A stretch of 64,000 nt of DNA from Mycobacterium colombiense (GCF_003284935.1 NZ_QMEV01000005.1:1-64000), one strand, 5' to 3'; counted from the first letter of the stretch, positions 9,703 to 19,900 are shown. The notes: generated from the sequence alone by a model not told the origin. Numbers and translations: made by a program.

Positions 9703-11723
9703 GACGCGTCCTCACTCGAATCGCTTGCCGCGCTGGATTCATCGGGCACCAGCCGGGCCAGCACCTGATCCACCGTCACCTGATCGCCGACGGAGACCAG
9801 TACCTCCACCTGTCCGGAAACCGGTGCGGCAAGCGAATGTTCCATTTTCATCGCCTCGACGACGACCACCACGTCGCCTTCGGAAACCTCGGTGCCCGAG
9901 GATGCCTGCACCGCGATCACGCTGCCGGGCATCGGGCTGACGATCTCGGCACGCTGTGCGCCCGCGGCGCGGTGGATCTTGTTCTCCTCGGCCTCACGCA
10001 GGTGCCAGGTTCCACGCTCGTCGGCGATCCACAAGTGCCGGTCGTCTTCGGCCCAGCGGTATTCCCGGCGCACCCCGTCCAGCGTCACGTTCATCCGCGA
10101 CGGCTCGACTTGCGCTGTTGCGGACAGCGTTTCGCCGTCGCCCACCCGCACGCTGGCGGCCTCGGGCGGCCCCCACACCGACACCGTCTCACTGCGCAGC
10201 GGGGTCCGCATGTCGGTGCGCACCGGCGCCGGGCTACCGCCGACCCGCCATCCCGTCGGCGCCGCCCACGGATCGCCCGCGAAGCGGCGGGCCCGGAAGG
10301 CCAACGCCGATTGCCGGTACAGACCGGCCGCCGCCAGGACGTCGTCGGGAGCCGGCAGCGGAGCGAAGTCCGCCAGCCGCTCATCGAGCAGCGCGGTGTC
10401 CAGATCACCGGCACGCACGCGTGCGTCGGCGAGCAGGAACCGGAGGAACTCGATGTTGGTCTGCACGCCCAGGATTGCGGTGCGGCTCAATGCCCGGTCG
10501 AGTTTCGCCAGCGCCTCGTCGCGGTCGTCCCCGTGGGCGATCACCTTGCTCAGCATCGGGTCGTAGTCACTGCCGACCAGCGTGCCCGGCAACAGCGAGG
10601 AGTCCACTCGCACACCGTCACCGGACGGCTCGGAAACACCCAGCACCCGTCCGCCCGTCGGCAAGAACCCGCGCGCCGGATCTTCGGCGTACACCCGGGC
10701 CTCGATGGCGTGCCCGCGCATGTCGACGTCGTCCTGGGCGAACGCCAGCTTCTCGCCGGCGGCCACCCGTAGCTGCCACTCGACCAGGTCCAGCCCGGTG
10801 ACCGCTTCGGTGACCGGGTGCTCAACCTGCAGGCGCGTGTTCATCTCCATGAAGAAGAACTCGTCGGGCCGGGCCGCGGAGACGATGAATTCGACGGTGC
10901 CCGCACCGACGTAGTCGACGCTGCGTGCGGTGTTGCAGGCCGCCTCCCCGATGCGCGCCCGTGTCGGCTCGTCGAGCAGCGGCGACGGCGCCTCCTCGAT
11001 GACCTTCTGGTGGCGGCGCTGCAGGCTGCACTCGCGCTCGCCGAGGTGCACGATGTTGCCGTGCGTGTCGGCGAGCACCTGCACCTCGATGTGCCTGGGG
11101 CGCAACACGAATCGCTCCAGAAACAAGGTGTCGTCGCCGAAAGACGAGGCGGCCTCGCGCCGCGCCCCCACCAGGGCCTCGCGCAACCTGCCGGGCTCTT
11201 CCACCAGGCGCATGCCCTTGCCGCCACCACCCGCCGAAGGTTTGATCAGCACCGGGTATCCGACCTCGTCGGCCGCGGCGACCAGTTCGTCGTCGCTCAG
11301 CCCGGCTTTGGCGACCCCGGGCACCACCGGGACGTCGAAGGCGGCTACCGCGTTCTTGGCGGTGATCTTGTCGCCCATCACCTGGATCGCCCGTGAAGGG
11401 GGCCCCAGGAATACCACCCCGGCTCGCTCGCACGCTGCGGCGAAATCGGCGTTCTCGGAGAGGAATCCGTATCCCGGATGGATCGCTTGAGATCCGGTAC
11501 GCACGGCCGCCGCGACGACCTTGTCGATGTTCAGATAGCTCTCGCGGGCCGCGGCAGGACCCAGTCGCACCGCTTCGTCGGCCTCGAGCACATGGCGCGC
11601 GCCGTCGTCGGGATCGCTGTAGACGGCGACCGAGCGGATGCCCAGTCGGCGCAGGGTGCGGATGACCCGGACCGCGATCTCGCCGCGGTTGGCCACCAAG
11701 ACGGTTTCGAACACTGCACTCAC
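9699..11723 (-). CDS. accA1: Biotin-dependent acyl-CoA carboxylase alpha subunit AccA1
   Basis: 674-residue alpha chain: biotin carboxylase domain ([13 protein letters not shown] at the start, ATP-grasp loop [20 protein letters not shown]-type segment [19 protein letters not shown]) followed by a C-terminal biotin carrier domain with the biotinyl Lys at about 626 in EAMKMEHS. With AccD1 it most likely carboxylates 3-methylcrotonyl-CoA, the third step of leucine breakdown. The GTG at 11723 overlaps the accD1 stop (GTGA). A short Ser/Asp-rich tail follows the carrier domain. Confidence 0.93.
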   Translation of the reverse strand: MSAVFETVLVANRGEIAVRVIRTLRRLGIRSVAVYSDPDDGARHVLEADEAVRLGPAAARESYLNIDKVVAAAVRTGSQAIHPGYGFLSENADFAAACERAGVVFLGPPSRAIQVMGDKITAKNAVAAFDVPVVPGVAKAGLSDDELVAAADEVGYPVLIKPSAGGGGKGMRLVEEPGRLREALVGARREAASSFGDDTLFLERFVLRPRHIEVQVLADTHGNIVHLGERECSLQRRHQKVIEEAPSPLLDEPTRARIGEAACNTARSVDYVGAGTVEFIVSAARPDEFFFMEMNTRLQVEHPVTEAVTGLDLVEWQLRVAAGEKLAFAQDDVDMRGHAIEARVYAEDPARGFLPTGGRVLGVSEPSGDGVRVDSSLLPGTLVGSDYDPMLSKVIAHGDDRDEALAKLDRALSRTAILGVQTNIEFLRFLLADARVRAGDLDTALLDERLADFAPLPAPDDVLAAAGLYRQSALAFRARRFAGDPWAAPTGWRVGGSPAPVRTDMRTPLRSETVSVWGPPEAASVRVGDGETLSATAQVEPSRMNVTLDGVRREYRWAEDDRHLWIADERGTWHLREAEENKIHRAAGAQRAEIVSPMPGSVIAVQASSGTEVSEGDVVVVVEAMKMEHSLAAPVSGQVEVLVSVGDQVTVDQVLARLVPDESSAASDSSEDAS

Positions 11724-13318
11724 ATCCGGAAGACGCCGTAGGAGACCGGTTCCAGCGGCGCTTGGGCGCACACCGAAAGGGCAAGCCCAACAAAGGTTCT
11801 GGTGTCGGCTGGGTCGATGATCCCGTCGTCCCACAGCCGGGCCGTGGAGTAGTAGGGGTTGCCCTGACTCTCGTACTGTTCACGAATGGGCGCCTTGAAC
11901 GCCTCTTCGTCGTCGGCCGACCACGGCTTGCCCGCGCCGGCAAGCTGCTCGCCGCGGACGGTGGCCAGCACCGACGCGGCCTGTTCGCCGCCCATCACCG
12001 AGATGCGGGCGTTGGGCCACATCCACAGGAAGCGCGGCGAATACGCCCGGCCGCACATCGAATAGTTGCCCGCCCCATAGGATCCACCGATCACGACGGT
12101 CAGCTTGGGCACCCGCGCGCAGGCGACGGCGGTGACCATCTTGGCGCCGTGCTTGGCGATGCCGCCGGCCTCGTAGTCGCGGCCGACCATGAACCCGGCG
12201 ATGTTCTGCAAGAACAGCAGCGGGATCTTGCGCTTGTCGCACAGCTCGATGAAATGCGCTCCCTTCAAAGCGGATTCGCTGAAAAGCACGCCGTTGTTGG
12301 CCACGATCCCCACCGGGTGGCCATGGATGTGGGCGAACGCGGTCACCAGCGTCTTGCCGTAGTTGGCCTTGAATTCGCTGAATTCGCCGCCGTCGACCAG
12401 CCGCACGATGACCTCGTGCACGTCGTAGGGCACGCGAGGGTCGGGCGGCACCACGTCGTAAAGCTCCGTCTGCGCGCACCTGGGTGCGACCGGGGACCGC
12501 ACCTCCCATGGGCTGGGCTCGCGGGGGCCGAACGTGGCGGCGATCGCACGGACGATCCGCAGGGCGTGTTCGTCGTCGTCGGCGAGGTGATCGGTGACGC
12601 CGGAAACCCGGGAATGCAGGTCGCCGCCGCCGAGGTCTTCGGCCGACACGATCTCGCCGGTCGCCGCCTTGACCAGGGGCGGGCCCCCCAAGAAGATCGT
12701 GCCCTGCTCACGGACGATGACGGCTTCGTCGCTCATCGCGGGCACGTAGGCGCCGCCGGCCGTGCACGATCCGAGCACCGCGGCCACCTGCGGAATCTCC
12801 TTGGCGCTCATGGTCGCCTGGTTGTAGAAGATGCGTCCGAAATGCTCGCGGTCGGGGAAGACCTCGTCCTGGCGCGGCAAGAACGCGCCCCCGGAGTCCA
12901 CCAGGTAGATGCACGGGAGCCGATTCTGCAGCGCCACCTCTTGGGCGCGCAGATGCTTCTTGACCGTCATCGGGTAGTAGGTCCCGCCCTTGACCGTCGC
13001 GTCGTTGGCGACGATCACGCACTCGCGCTCCGACACGCGGCCGATGCCGGTGATGATCCCGGCCCCGGGAGATTCGTCGCCGTACATGCCGTTTGCGGCC
13101 AGGGGTGAGAGCTCCAAGAACGGGCTGCCCGGGTCGAGTAGGCGATCCACCCGTTCGCGGGGCAACAGCTTGCCCCGGCTGACGTGGCGTTCCCGCGCGC
13201 GCTCGTTACCGCCCAGTGCCGCCGCAGCCAGCTTGGCGTTGAGCTCGCCGACCAGCCGGCGGTGCTCATCGGAGAACGACGCCTCCGTCTTCGCGGGCGA
13301 GGTCACCACGTTGTCCAT
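11720..13318 (-). CDS. accD1: Acyl-CoA carboxylase beta subunit AccD1 (carboxyltransferase)
   Basis: 532-residue carboxyltransferase with two crotonase-like halves (family COG4799), typical of methylcrotonyl-CoA carboxylase beta chains: [21 protein letters not shown], the [16 protein letters not shown] oxyanion region, and in the second half GYGxG-like [27 protein letters not shown]. First gene of the leucine operon. The ATG at 13318 lies about 40 nt from a 12-bp-arm palindrome that is almost certainly the operator of the divergent TetR repressor. Confidence 0.93.
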   Translation of the reverse strand: MDNVVTSPAKTEASFSDEHRRLVGELNAKLAAAALGGNERARERHVSRGKLLPRERVDRLLDPGSPFLELSPLAANGMYGDESPGAGIITGIGRVSERECVIVANDATVKGGTYYPMTVKKHLRAQEVALQNRLPCIYLVDSGGAFLPRQDEVFPDREHFGRIFYNQATMSAKEIPQVAAVLGSCTAGGAYVPAMSDEAVIVREQGTIFLGGPPLVKAATGEIVSAEDLGGGDLHSRVSGVTDHLADDDEHALRIVRAIAATFGPREPSPWEVRSPVAPRCAQTELYDVVPPDPRVPYDVHEVIVRLVDGGEFSEFKANYGKTLVTAFAHIHGHPVGIVANNGVLFSESALKGAHFIELCDKRKIPLLFLQNIAGFMVGRDYEAGGIAKHGAKMVTAVACARVPKLTVVIGGSYGAGNYSMCGRAYSPRFLWMWPNARISVMGGEQAASVLATVRGEQLAGAGKPWSADDEEAFKAPIREQYESQGNPYYSTARLWDDGIIDPADTRTFVGLALSVCAQAPLEPVSYGVFRM

Positions 13319-13357
13319 CGCCGCAGCAGCCTCCTTGCCGTCGTGCGATCGTGCAAT

Positions 13358-13383
13358 CTTGAGTTAATGCTCATTAACTCAAG
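13358..13383. promoter_or_regulatory. Perfect palindromic operator 1 between accD1 and bkaR
   Basis: CTTGAGTTAATG, 2-bp spacer CT, then CATTAACTCAAG: a perfect inverted repeat with 12-bp arms. It is AT-rich in a GC-rich setting, 40 bp from the accD1 start. The size and shape suit a TetR dimer, and the adjacent TetR gene is the obvious ligand (inference). Confidence 0.85.
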
Positions 13384-13443
13384 GGCTGAGAATACCATCG
13401 TCGCCGTTGCCGGTCCAGGCAGGACCACCCGTGTCGACAAGCC

Positions 13444-13465
13444 CGAGTTAATCGCGAATAACTCG
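13444..13465. promoter_or_regulatory. Palindromic operator 2 between accD1 and bkaR
   Basis: CGAGTTA at 13444-13450 and TAACTCG at 13459-13465 around the centre ATCGCGAA: the same half-site (GAGTTA) as operator 1 with different spacing. A third half-site, AGTTAAT, lies at 13481-13487, 15 bp before the regulator ATG. This site is close enough to repress the regulator itself. Confidence 0.7.
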
Positions 13466-13502
13466 TGCTACGTTAGGGCCAGTTAATCAACGGAGGTCCG
13501 TC

Positions 13503-14159
13503 ATGACAACGTCCGCCTCCGACGGTCAGGCCGGTGGCTCCGACGCTCCAAATCGCCGGAGCCAGTTGAAGTCTGACCGCCGCCTACAACTTCTGTCCGC
13601 CGCCGAGCGGTTGTTCGCCGAGCGCGGGTTCCTGGCGGTGCGGCTGGAAGACATCGGCGCCGCCGCCGGTGTCAGCGGGCCGGCGATCTACCGGCATTTC
13701 CCGAACAAGGAGTCGCTGCTCGTCGAGTTGCTGGTGGGCATCAGCACCCGGCTGCTCGCCGGCGCGCGGCGGGTGCGGGCCGACAACCGTGACGCCGCCG
13801 CCGTGCTGGACGGGCTGATCGACTTTCATCTGGACTTCGTGTTCGACGAACCCGACCTGATTCGCATCCAGGATCGCGACCTCGCCCATCTGCCCGAGGC
13901 GGCCGAAAAGCAGGTGCGTAGATCCCAGCGCCAATACGTCGAGGTCTGGGTGGGTGTGCTGCGGGAGCTCAATCCCGAGCTGGCCGAGGCCGACGCCCGG
14001 CTGGCCGCGCACGCCGTGTTCGGACTGCTGAATTCGACCCCGCACAGCATGAAGTCCTCGGATGCCTCGCGGGGCAAGAACGTCGGCGCGGCGCGGTCGC
14101 GCGCCGTCATGCGGGCGATGACGGTGGCCGCGCTCGCGGCCGGAAATCGGTGCCCCTGA
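13503..14159 (+). CDS. bkaR: TetR-family repressor of branched-chain keto acid catabolism (BkaR-type)
   Basis: 218-residue TetR regulator. The N-terminal helix-turn-helix is clear (residues about 38-70: AVRLEDIGAAAGVSGPAIYRHFPNK); the rest is the ligand-binding helical domain. ATG at 13503 with GGAGG upstream. It corresponds to M. tuberculosis Rv2506, whose mycobacterial homologue has been described as a repressor of the adjacent branched-chain keto acid operon. Divergent from accD1 with two palindromes in the shared region, so it probably controls both itself and the operon. The ligand is likely an acyl-CoA or keto acid intermediate (inference). Confidence 0.88.
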   Translation: MTTSASDGQAGGSDAPNRRSQLKSDRRLQLLSAAERLFAERGFLAVRLEDIGAAAGVSGPAIYRHFPNKESLLVELLVGISTRLLAGARRVRADNRDAAAVLDGLIDFHLDFVFDEPDLIRIQDRDLAHLPEAAEKQVRRSQRQYVEVWVGVLRELNPELAEADARLAAHAVFGLLNSTPHSMKSSDASRGKNVGAARSRAVMRAMTVAALAAGNRCP

Positions 14160-14229
14160 GCTCGGCGTCGTAAGGTGACTCAGGGCTTTAACACTTCAGT
14201 CCAGGTACCCTGCAAGCCATGAGGTGGAC

Positions 14230-15000
14230 ATGAACGATTCACGTCCCACCGAGCGGTTTAGTACATCGCAGCCGGGGCCGCAGCAGCCGAGGTATTCGCC
14301 CTCCGCCGATCCCGCGTACGCCGATCAGACGCCGTACGCGCAGAGCTACGGCGGGACGACGTCACCGTGGGCGCCCACCCCGAACGAAACGAATACCACC
14401 AAGCGGCTGCCCGCGTACTGGCAGCAAGACCTGCCCCCGTCGGGCGAGCTGCCGACCGGCATGGCTGCCCCGCCACCCGGCGGCCCGAAATCGTCGCGAT
14501 GGCTGTGGATCGGCGCCGGCGCGGCGGTACTGCTGGTCGTCGCCTTGGTGATCGCGTTGGTGCTCGCGAACGACGCGATCAAGACCCAGACCGCCGTCCC
14601 GCCGTTGCCGGCGATGCCGGAGCCGAGCACGCAGACCCCGACGACGTCGCCGCACCGGACGCCGTCGCTCATTCCAGCGCCGATACCGCCGACCAGCGTT
14701 CCCGCGCAGCCCCCCGAGACGACCGGGCCGGCCGCGATGCAAGACGTCGTCTACACCGTCTCGGGTGAGGGCCGCGCGATCAGCATCATGTACATCGATA
14801 CCGGCGGCCTCATCCAGACCGAGTTCAACGTCGCGCTGCCCTGGAGCAAGGAGGTCAGCCTGTCGAAGTCGGCCAACCACCCGGCCAACGTCACGATCGT
14901 CAACATCGGGCACAGCGTCACCTGCACGCTGACCGTCGACGGGGTGCAGATCAGTAAGCGCGTCGGCGGCGGCCTGACAATCTGCGACGCCCGCGGCTAG
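14230..15000 (+). CDS. Proline-rich membrane protein with MmpS-like domain (Rv2507-type)
   Basis: 256-residue single-pass membrane protein. Residues 1-90 are a cytoplasmic Pro/Ser/Thr-rich tail, followed by one transmembrane helix (LWIGAGAAVLLVVALVIALVLA), a Pro/Thr-rich linker and an extracellular beta domain (VVYTVSGEGRAISIMYIDTG ... ALPWSKEVS ... CTLTVDGV) that resembles the MmpS family. The ATG at 14230 has GAGG 5 nt upstream; GTG 14224 is an alternative. MmpS proteins assist MmpL lipid exporters, but no mmpL gene is adjacent here. Confidence 0.82.
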   Translation: MNDSRPTERFSTSQPGPQQPRYSPSADPAYADQTPYAQSYGGTTSPWAPTPNETNTTKRLPAYWQQDLPPSGELPTGMAAPPPGGPKSSRWLWIGAGAAVLLVVALVIALVLANDAIKTQTAVPPLPAMPEPSTQTPTTSPHRTPSLIPAPIPPTSVPAQPPETTGPAAMQDVVYTVSGEGRAISIMYIDTGGLIQTEFNVALPWSKEVSLSKSANHPANVTIVNIGHSVTCTLTVDGVQISKRVGGGLTICDARG

Positions 15001-15012
15001 GCGCTATCCCAG

Positions 15013-16365
15013 CTAGGACGGCTCGACCGCGGGTTCGGCCACCGGGCCGCCGCGCAGCGGGACCCGGACCGCCAGCATCGCCGCCAGCCCGGCGACCAGC
15101 ACCAGCGAGATCCCGCCCAGGCCGGCCCGCACGGCACCGAAGACGTCGACGAACACCGAGAACAGCCAGGGCGCGACGAACGCCACCGCCCGCCCGGTCA
15201 TGGTGTAGAGGCCGAACGCGACGCCTTCCCTGCCGTGCTTGGCCATGTGCAGCAGCAAGGCCCGCGACGACGACTGCGACGGGCCGATGAACATGCACAA
15301 CAGCAGCCCGCACACCCAGAAGGCCACCGGGCCGGACAGCACCATCAGGGTCAGCCCCAGGACGATGATCGCGAGCAGCGACGCCACGATGACGGGCTTC
15401 GATCCGACTCGGTGGTCGACGAACCCGCCCAGCACCGCGCCCACCGCGGCGACCACGCTGGCCGCCACCCCGAAGATCAGCACGTTGGCCTGGGAGATGC
15501 CGTACACGTTGACGCCGAGCACCGCGCCGAACGCGAAGATCGCCGCCAGCCCGTCCCGGAAGAGCGCGCTGGCGAACAGGAAGTACACCAGGTTGCGGTC
15601 GCGCTTCCATTCCGCGCTGACCTCGGTCCACAACTTGCGGTAGCCCCCCAGCATGCTGGTCGGCTGGTAGACCTCCGACGACGGCGTCAGCCGGTGGGCG
15701 ACGAACAGCAGGGGCAGCGCCAGCACCGCGAACCAGATCGCGGCGATCACCATCGCCTCGCGGACATAAAGCCCGTCGCGCAAGGGAACTCGCAGCAGAC
15801 CGCGCGTCGCATCGGGGCCGCCGCCGGATCCGGAGATGAATCCCGTGTAGATCACCAGCAGCAGCAGCACACTTCCGACATAGCCCGACGCCCAGCCGAA
15901 TCCGGATATCCGCCCGGCCGTCTGCGGCGTCGAGAGCTGACGCAGCATGGCGTTGTACGGGACGCTGGCCAAATCGCCGCACGCCGCCGTCGCCCCCAGC
16001 AGCACCAGGCCCGCCCACAGGTAGCCGGGGCGGTCGCGGATGAAGAACATGGCACAGGTCAGCGTCACCGCTGTGGCGGTCAACACACTCAGCGCCACCC
16101 GCCTGCGATGCGGCGACTCCACCCACACGCCGACGGCCGGTGCGAGCACGGCGACGGTCAGCCCGGCGATGGCCGCCGCGCGGCCCAACCAGCTCGCCGG
16201 CGTGGTGGCACCGGATATGCCCACCCCAACGCTGCTGGTCAGATAGACGGAGAAGACGAAGGTCGCCACGATCGCGTTCAGGCCCGTCGAGCCGCAGTCC
16301 CAGAGCGCCCAGGCCACCACGCGCGATCGCACGGGCGTGGCGGCACGCGAGTCCGGCTGGGTCAT
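15013..16365 (-). CDS. MFS transporter, UMF1/Atg22-like (Rv2508c-type)
   Basis: 450-residue polytopic membrane protein with about 12 hydrophobic helices. The opening VVAWALWDCGSTGLNAIVATFVFSVYL is typical of the UMF1 branch of the major facilitator superfamily. The ATG at 16365 was chosen because it precedes the conserved N-terminus directly; an upstream extension is Arg-rich and unlikely. Homologues in this branch are thought to move amino acids or other small solutes; the substrate here is unknown. Convergent with the MmpS-like gene and divergent from the SDR at 16434. Confidence 0.85.
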   Translation of the reverse strand: MTQPDSRAATPVRSRVVAWALWDCGSTGLNAIVATFVFSVYLTSSVGVGISGATTPASWLGRAAAIAGLTVAVLAPAVGVWVESPHRRRVALSVLTATAVTLTCAMFFIRDRPGYLWAGLVLLGATAACGDLASVPYNAMLRQLSTPQTAGRISGFGWASGYVGSVLLLLVIYTGFISGSGGGPDATRGLLRVPLRDGLYVREAMVIAAIWFAVLALPLLFVAHRLTPSSEVYQPTSMLGGYRKLWTEVSAEWKRDRNLVYFLFASALFRDGLAAIFAFGAVLGVNVYGISQANVLIFGVAASVVAAVGAVLGGFVDHRVGSKPVIVASLLAIIVLGLTLMVLSGPVAFWVCGLLLCMFIGPSQSSSRALLLHMAKHGREGVAFGLYTMTGRAVAFVAPWLFSVFVDVFGAVRAGLGGISLVLVAGLAAMLAVRVPLRGGPVAEPAVEPS

Positions 16366-16433
16366 GCCCGGCACTCTATAGGCGCCCGCGATCGCCCGCG
16401 GGCCGCGTTGTGCGCGCTGTCTACGATTGGCGC

Positions 16434-17240
16434 ATGCCGTTACCCGCCCCAAGCGCCGAGGCGCGCGCCGTCGTCACCGGAGCTTCGCAGAACATCGGTG
16501 AGGCGCTTGCCACCGAACTCGCCGCGCGCGGACACAACCTGATCGTCACCGCACGGCGCGAGGACCTGCTCAACGACCTGGCCGCCCGCCTGACCGGCAA
16601 GTACGGCGTCACCGTCGACGTGCGCCCCGCCGACTTGGCCGACCCGGGCGAACGGGCGAAACTGTGCGACGAGCTGGCCGCCCGCCCCATCTCGATCCTG
16701 TGCGCCAATGCGGGCACCGCGACCTTCGGTCCGGTCGCCACGCTCGATCCGGCCGGCGAGAAGGCGCAACTGCAGCTGAATGTCCTTGGGGTTCATGACC
16801 TTACATTGGCCGTGCTGCCGGGAATGGTCGAGCGCAAGTCCGGCGGCATCCTGATTTCCGGTTCGGCGGCGGGTAATTCGCCGATCCCCTACAACGCCAC
16901 CTATGCGGCCACCAAGGCGTTCGCCAACACCTTCAGCGAATCGCTGCGCGGCGAGCTGCGCGGGTCCGGCGTCAACGTGACCCTGCTGGCGCCGGGCCCG
17001 GTGCGGACGGACCTGCCCGACGACACCGAGGCCTCGATCGTCGAACGGCTGGTGCCGGACTTTCTGTGGATCTCCACCGAGCACACCGCCCGCGTGTCGC
17101 TGGATGCGTTGGCGCGCAACAAGATGCGCGTCGTGCCGGGCCTGACGTCGAAGGCCATGTCGGTGGCCAGCGGGTACGGCCCGCGAGCCATCGTGGCGCC
17201 CATCGTGGGCGCGTTCTACAAGAAGCTCGGCGGCGGGTAG
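16434..17240 (+). CDS. Short-chain dehydrogenase/reductase (Rv2509-type)
   Basis: 268-residue classical SDR. Cofactor motif TGASQNIGEALA near the N-terminus, the ARRED stretch suggesting NADPH, NAG in CANAG, catalytic Ser in ISGSAAG, and YAATK (Tyr/Lys). Length and order match M. tuberculosis Rv2509; the M. smegmatis homologue has been implicated in the last, reductive step of mycolic acid maturation (known for family members, inferred here). A C-terminal hydrophobic helix follows the catalytic domain. Convergent with the HerA-like gene, with 3 nt between stops. Confidence 0.88.
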   Translation: MPLPAPSAEARAVVTGASQNIGEALATELAARGHNLIVTARREDLLNDLAARLTGKYGVTVDVRPADLADPGERAKLCDELAARPISILCANAGTATFGPVATLDPAGEKAQLQLNVLGVHDLTLAVLPGMVERKSGGILISGSAAGNSPIPYNATYAATKAFANTFSESLRGELRGSGVNVTLLAPGPVRTDLPDDTEASIVERLVPDFLWISTEHTARVSLDALARNKMRVVPGLTSKAMSVASGYGPRAIVAPIVGAFYKKLGGG

Positions 17241-17243
17241 ACG

Positions 17244-18818
17244 CTACTTTCGGCGGCGGCGGCCCGTGCTGCCGAACTTCGCCTTAATGACCTCGCGGAT
17301 CCCCATGTCTACGGCGCGCTGCACTTCCCGATCGTGCCACAGCCTCTCCAACAAACTGGGCCCCTTCGGCTCCGCGGGCTCGGGCATCGGCGGGACCGGC
17401 TCATTCGACGGGACCGGCGGATAGTCCGACTGGGCTTGCGGCGAGCGCGGCGCGGCCTGGGGCTCCGGTGCCGAAGGGTCGGCCTGCGGCCGCGCCGGCT
17501 GGGGAGTGGTCTCACCGTACTTCGACTGCAGCGCACTGTTTTTCGCGGCCGCCACGATGTCCTCGTCGCCGATCGAGGCCATCAGTGAGCGGGGCACCCG
17601 CATGCGGGTCCACGCGACGGGCGTCGGCGCGCCCTTCTCGGACAGGACGGTGACCACGGCCTCGCCGATCCCCAGCGACGTCAACGCCGATTCCAGGTCG
17701 TAGACATCGGTTTTCGGGTACGTGCGGACGGTCTTGCTCAGCGCCTTCTGGTCGTCGGGCGTGAAAGCCCGCAACGCGTGCTGAATGCGGGCGCCCAGCT
17801 GGGAGAGGATGTCGTTGGGAATGTCGGTGGGCAGCTGGGTGCAGAAAAACACCCCGACGCCCTTGGACCGGATCAGCTTCACGGTCTGCTCGACCTGCTC
17901 GAGAAAGGCCTTGGACGCGTCGGCGAACAACAGGTGCGCCTCGTCGAAGAAGAAGACCAGCTTCGGCTTGTCCACGTCGCCGACCTCGTCTAAAACCGTG
18001 AACAGGTCGGCCAGCAGCCACATCAGGAAGGTCGAGAAGATGACTGGGCGCAACGACTGACCGCCGAACTCCAGCAGCGAGATGATGCCGCGACCCTGCT
18101 CGACGCGCAGCAGATCCCGCGGGTCGAGCTTCGGCTCGCCGAAGAACGTGTCGCCGCCCTCGCCCTCGAGGTTCACCAGCGCCCGCAGGATGACCCCGGC
18201 CGTGGTGGGCGACACTCCGCCAAGGGATTTCAGGTCTTCCTTGCCCGCATCGCTGGTCAGGTGGGTGATGACATCACGCAGCTGATCCAGGGTTACCAGC
18301 GCCCTGTTGTTCTCCTTGGCCCAGTGGAAGATCAGGCCCAGCGTCGACTCCTGAGTAGCATTGAGCCCCAACACCTTTGACAGCAGGACGGGCCCGAAGC
18401 TGGCCACCGTGGCCCGGATCGGCACACCGACGCCATCGGTGCCCAGCGACAAGAACTCCACGGGAAACCCCGTCGGCTCCCAGTTGTCACCGGTGTCTTG
18501 GGCCCGCGCGGCCGTCTTGTCGTTGCCCAGGCCGGGCCGGGCCAGCCCGGACAGGTCACCCTTCACATCGGCCATCAGCACGGGAACACCCGCGGCGCTG
18601 AGCTGCTCGGCGATCAGTTGCAGCGTCTTGGTCTTGCCGGTCCCGGTGGCCCCGGCCACCAGGCCGTGCCTGTTGATGGTGGCCAGCGGGATACGGATCT
18701 GCGCCGCCGGGTCGGCGGCGCCATCGATGACGACCGTGCCCAATTCCAGTGCCTGGCCGCCGAAGGCGTAGCCCTCCGCGATCCGCGCCGCGGCCGTGGC
18801 CGCTGAATCGGTGCTCAT
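17244..18818 (-). CDS. HerA/DUF853-family ATPase (Rv2510c-type)
   Basis: 524-residue P-loop ATPase of the HerA/FtsK-like DUF853 family. Walker [11 protein letters not shown] at residues 56-65, Walker [14 protein letters not shown] near 290, the sensor stretch [13 protein letters not shown], and a Pro-rich linker before a basic C-terminus ([17 protein letters not shown]). Family members are hexameric DNA- or protein-translocating motors of poorly known role; no NurA nuclease partner is adjacent, so the function stays open. ATG at 18818. Confidence 0.85.
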   Translation of the reverse strand: MSTDSAATAAARIAEGYAFGGQALELGTVVIDGAADPAAQIRIPLATINRHGLVAGATGTGKTKTLQLIAEQLSAAGVPVLMADVKGDLSGLARPGLGNDKTAARAQDTGDNWEPTGFPVEFLSLGTDGVGVPIRATVASFGPVLLSKVLGLNATQESTLGLIFHWAKENNRALVTLDQLRDVITHLTSDAGKEDLKSLGGVSPTTAGVILRALVNLEGEGGDTFFGEPKLDPRDLLRVEQGRGIISLLEFGGQSLRPVIFSTFLMWLLADLFTVLDEVGDVDKPKLVFFFDEAHLLFADASKAFLEQVEQTVKLIRSKGVGVFFCTQLPTDIPNDILSQLGARIQHALRAFTPDDQKALSKTVRTYPKTDVYDLESALTSLGIGEAVVTVLSEKGAPTPVAWTRMRVPRSLMASIGDEDIVAAAKNSALQSKYGETTPQPARPQADPSAPEPQAAPRSPQAQSDYPPVPSNEPVPPMPEPAEPKGPSLLERLWHDREVQRAVDMGIREVIKAKFGSTGRRRRK

Positions 18819-18925
18819 CGTGCTGCGCCCCTCTTCCCCAGTGATTCGGCATGCAGTTCGACCACGCTCACCCTACGTCTCCAGCGGATACGTGGGCGAG
18901 GGCCGGCACGGGCATCACCTGCGCC

Positions 18926-19025
18926 AAGGCGACCCGCCGCGCCCGGCTCCGCCGCGCTTGCGGTCGCCACCGGCCCGATGGTGGCGACCCGCCGCGCCCG
19001 GCTCCGCCGCGCTTGCGGTCGCCAC
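18926..19025. repeat. Two direct copies of a 45-bp palindromic element
   Basis: Copies at 18926-18970 and 18981-19025, identical over 43 bp, at a 55-bp period. Each unit can fold on itself: the second starts GTGGCGACC and ends GGTCGCCAC (9-bp terminal inverted repeats). A diverged inverted copy lies at 30054-30098. The array ends 13 bp before the orn start, so it sits in the orn leader or promoter. Confidence 0.85.
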
Positions 19026-19038
19026 TAGTCTGAGCGCT

Positions 19039-19686
19039 GTGCGAGACGAATTGGTGTGGATCGACTGCGAGATGACCGGCCTTGATCTGGGTTCGGACAA
19101 GCTGATTGAGATCGCGGCGCTGGTGACCGACGCCAATTTGAACGTTCTCGGCGACGGGGTCGACGTGGTGATCCACGCCGACGACGCCGCGCTGTCGGCG
19201 ATGGGCGACGTGGTCGCCGAAATGCACTCGCGCTCGGGGCTCACCGACGAGGTGCGGGCCTCGACGGTCGACCTGGCGACCGCCGAGGCGATGGTGCTCG
19301 ACTACATCGGCGAACACGTCAAGCAACCGAAAACGGCGCCGCTGGCCGGAAACTCCATCGCCACCGATCGCGCCTTCCTCGTGCGCGACATGCCCGCACT
19401 GGACTCCTACCTGCACTACCGCATGATCGATGTGAGTTCGATCAAAGAGCTCTGCCGCCGCTGGTACCCGCGGATTTACTTCGGTCAGCCCGTAAAAGGC
19501 CTGGCCCACCGCGCATTGGCCGACATCCACGAGTCCATCCGCGAACTGCAGTTCTATCGGCAGGCCGCGTTCGTCTCGCCGCCGGGCCCCTCTACCAGCG
19601 AAATCGAGGCGATCGTCGCCGCCCTCGACGGCGGAAAAGACGCACCGGGGCCAAGCGATTCGGCCTCCGCGCCGCCAACCGGCTAG
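19039..19686 (+). CDS. orn: Oligoribonuclease
   Basis: DEDDh 3'-to-5' exonuclease that degrades nanoRNAs and pGpG/pApA dinucleotides, 215 aa as in M. tuberculosis. Motifs: [10 protein letters not shown] (Asp9, Glu11), [11 protein letters not shown], and [11 protein letters not shown] with the catalytic His and final Asp. The GTG at 19039 gives the family N-terminus exactly; the frame is open upstream through the repeat array. The C-terminal 35 residues are Pro/Ser/Asp-rich and not catalytic. Followed directly by tRNA-His, as in M. tuberculosis. Confidence 0.93.
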   Translation: MRDELVWIDCEMTGLDLGSDKLIEIAALVTDANLNVLGDGVDVVIHADDAALSAMGDVVAEMHSRSGLTDEVRASTVDLATAEAMVLDYIGEHVKQPKTAPLAGNSIATDRAFLVRDMPALDSYLHYRMIDVSSIKELCRRWYPRIYFGQPVKGLAHRALADIHESIRELQFYRQAAFVSPPGPSTSEIEAIVAALDGGKDAPGPSDSASAPPTG

Positions 19687-19741
19687 TATCGACGTCGCCG
19701 CTCGTTGACCGACATCGTGCGCCGGTCGGCCTGCGGCCGTG

Positions 19742-19817
19742 GTGGGTGTAGTTCAGTTGGTAGAGCGTCAGGTTGTGATCCTGAATGTCGCGGGTTCGAG
19801 TCCCGTCACTCACCCCA
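19742..19817 (+). tRNA. tRNA-His (GTG)
   Basis: 76-nt cloverleaf with encoded CCA. Acceptor GTGGGTG pairs with CACTCAC (one G-T); the D arm is GTAGTTCAGTTGGTAGAGC, the anticodon GTG at 19775-19777, and the T arm contains GGTTCGAGTCC. An extra G at 19741 can provide the G-1 of tRNA-His, opposite C73. Confidence 0.96.
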
Positions 19818-19818
19818 C

Positions 19819-19851
19819 AGGTCAGGGAGCCTCACCGCTCCCTGACCTTTT
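19819..19851 (+). terminator. Intrinsic terminator after tRNA-His
   Basis: Perfect 12-bp stem (AGGTCAGGGAGC / GCTCCCTGACCT), 6-nt loop CTCACC, then a short T run. It starts 2 nt after the CCA of tRNA-His. It is the clearest rho-independent terminator in the window. Confidence 0.9.
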
Positions 19852-19900
19852 ATGGTGTTGGCGACTCCGCGAACGCCGAGGCACCCGTGAGTGGAAAGCA

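Noticed and set aside
14951..16126. 391-codon frame overlapping the MFS gene on the same strand
   Set aside because: Gly/Arg-rich shadow in another frame; the frame with membrane helices is the real one.
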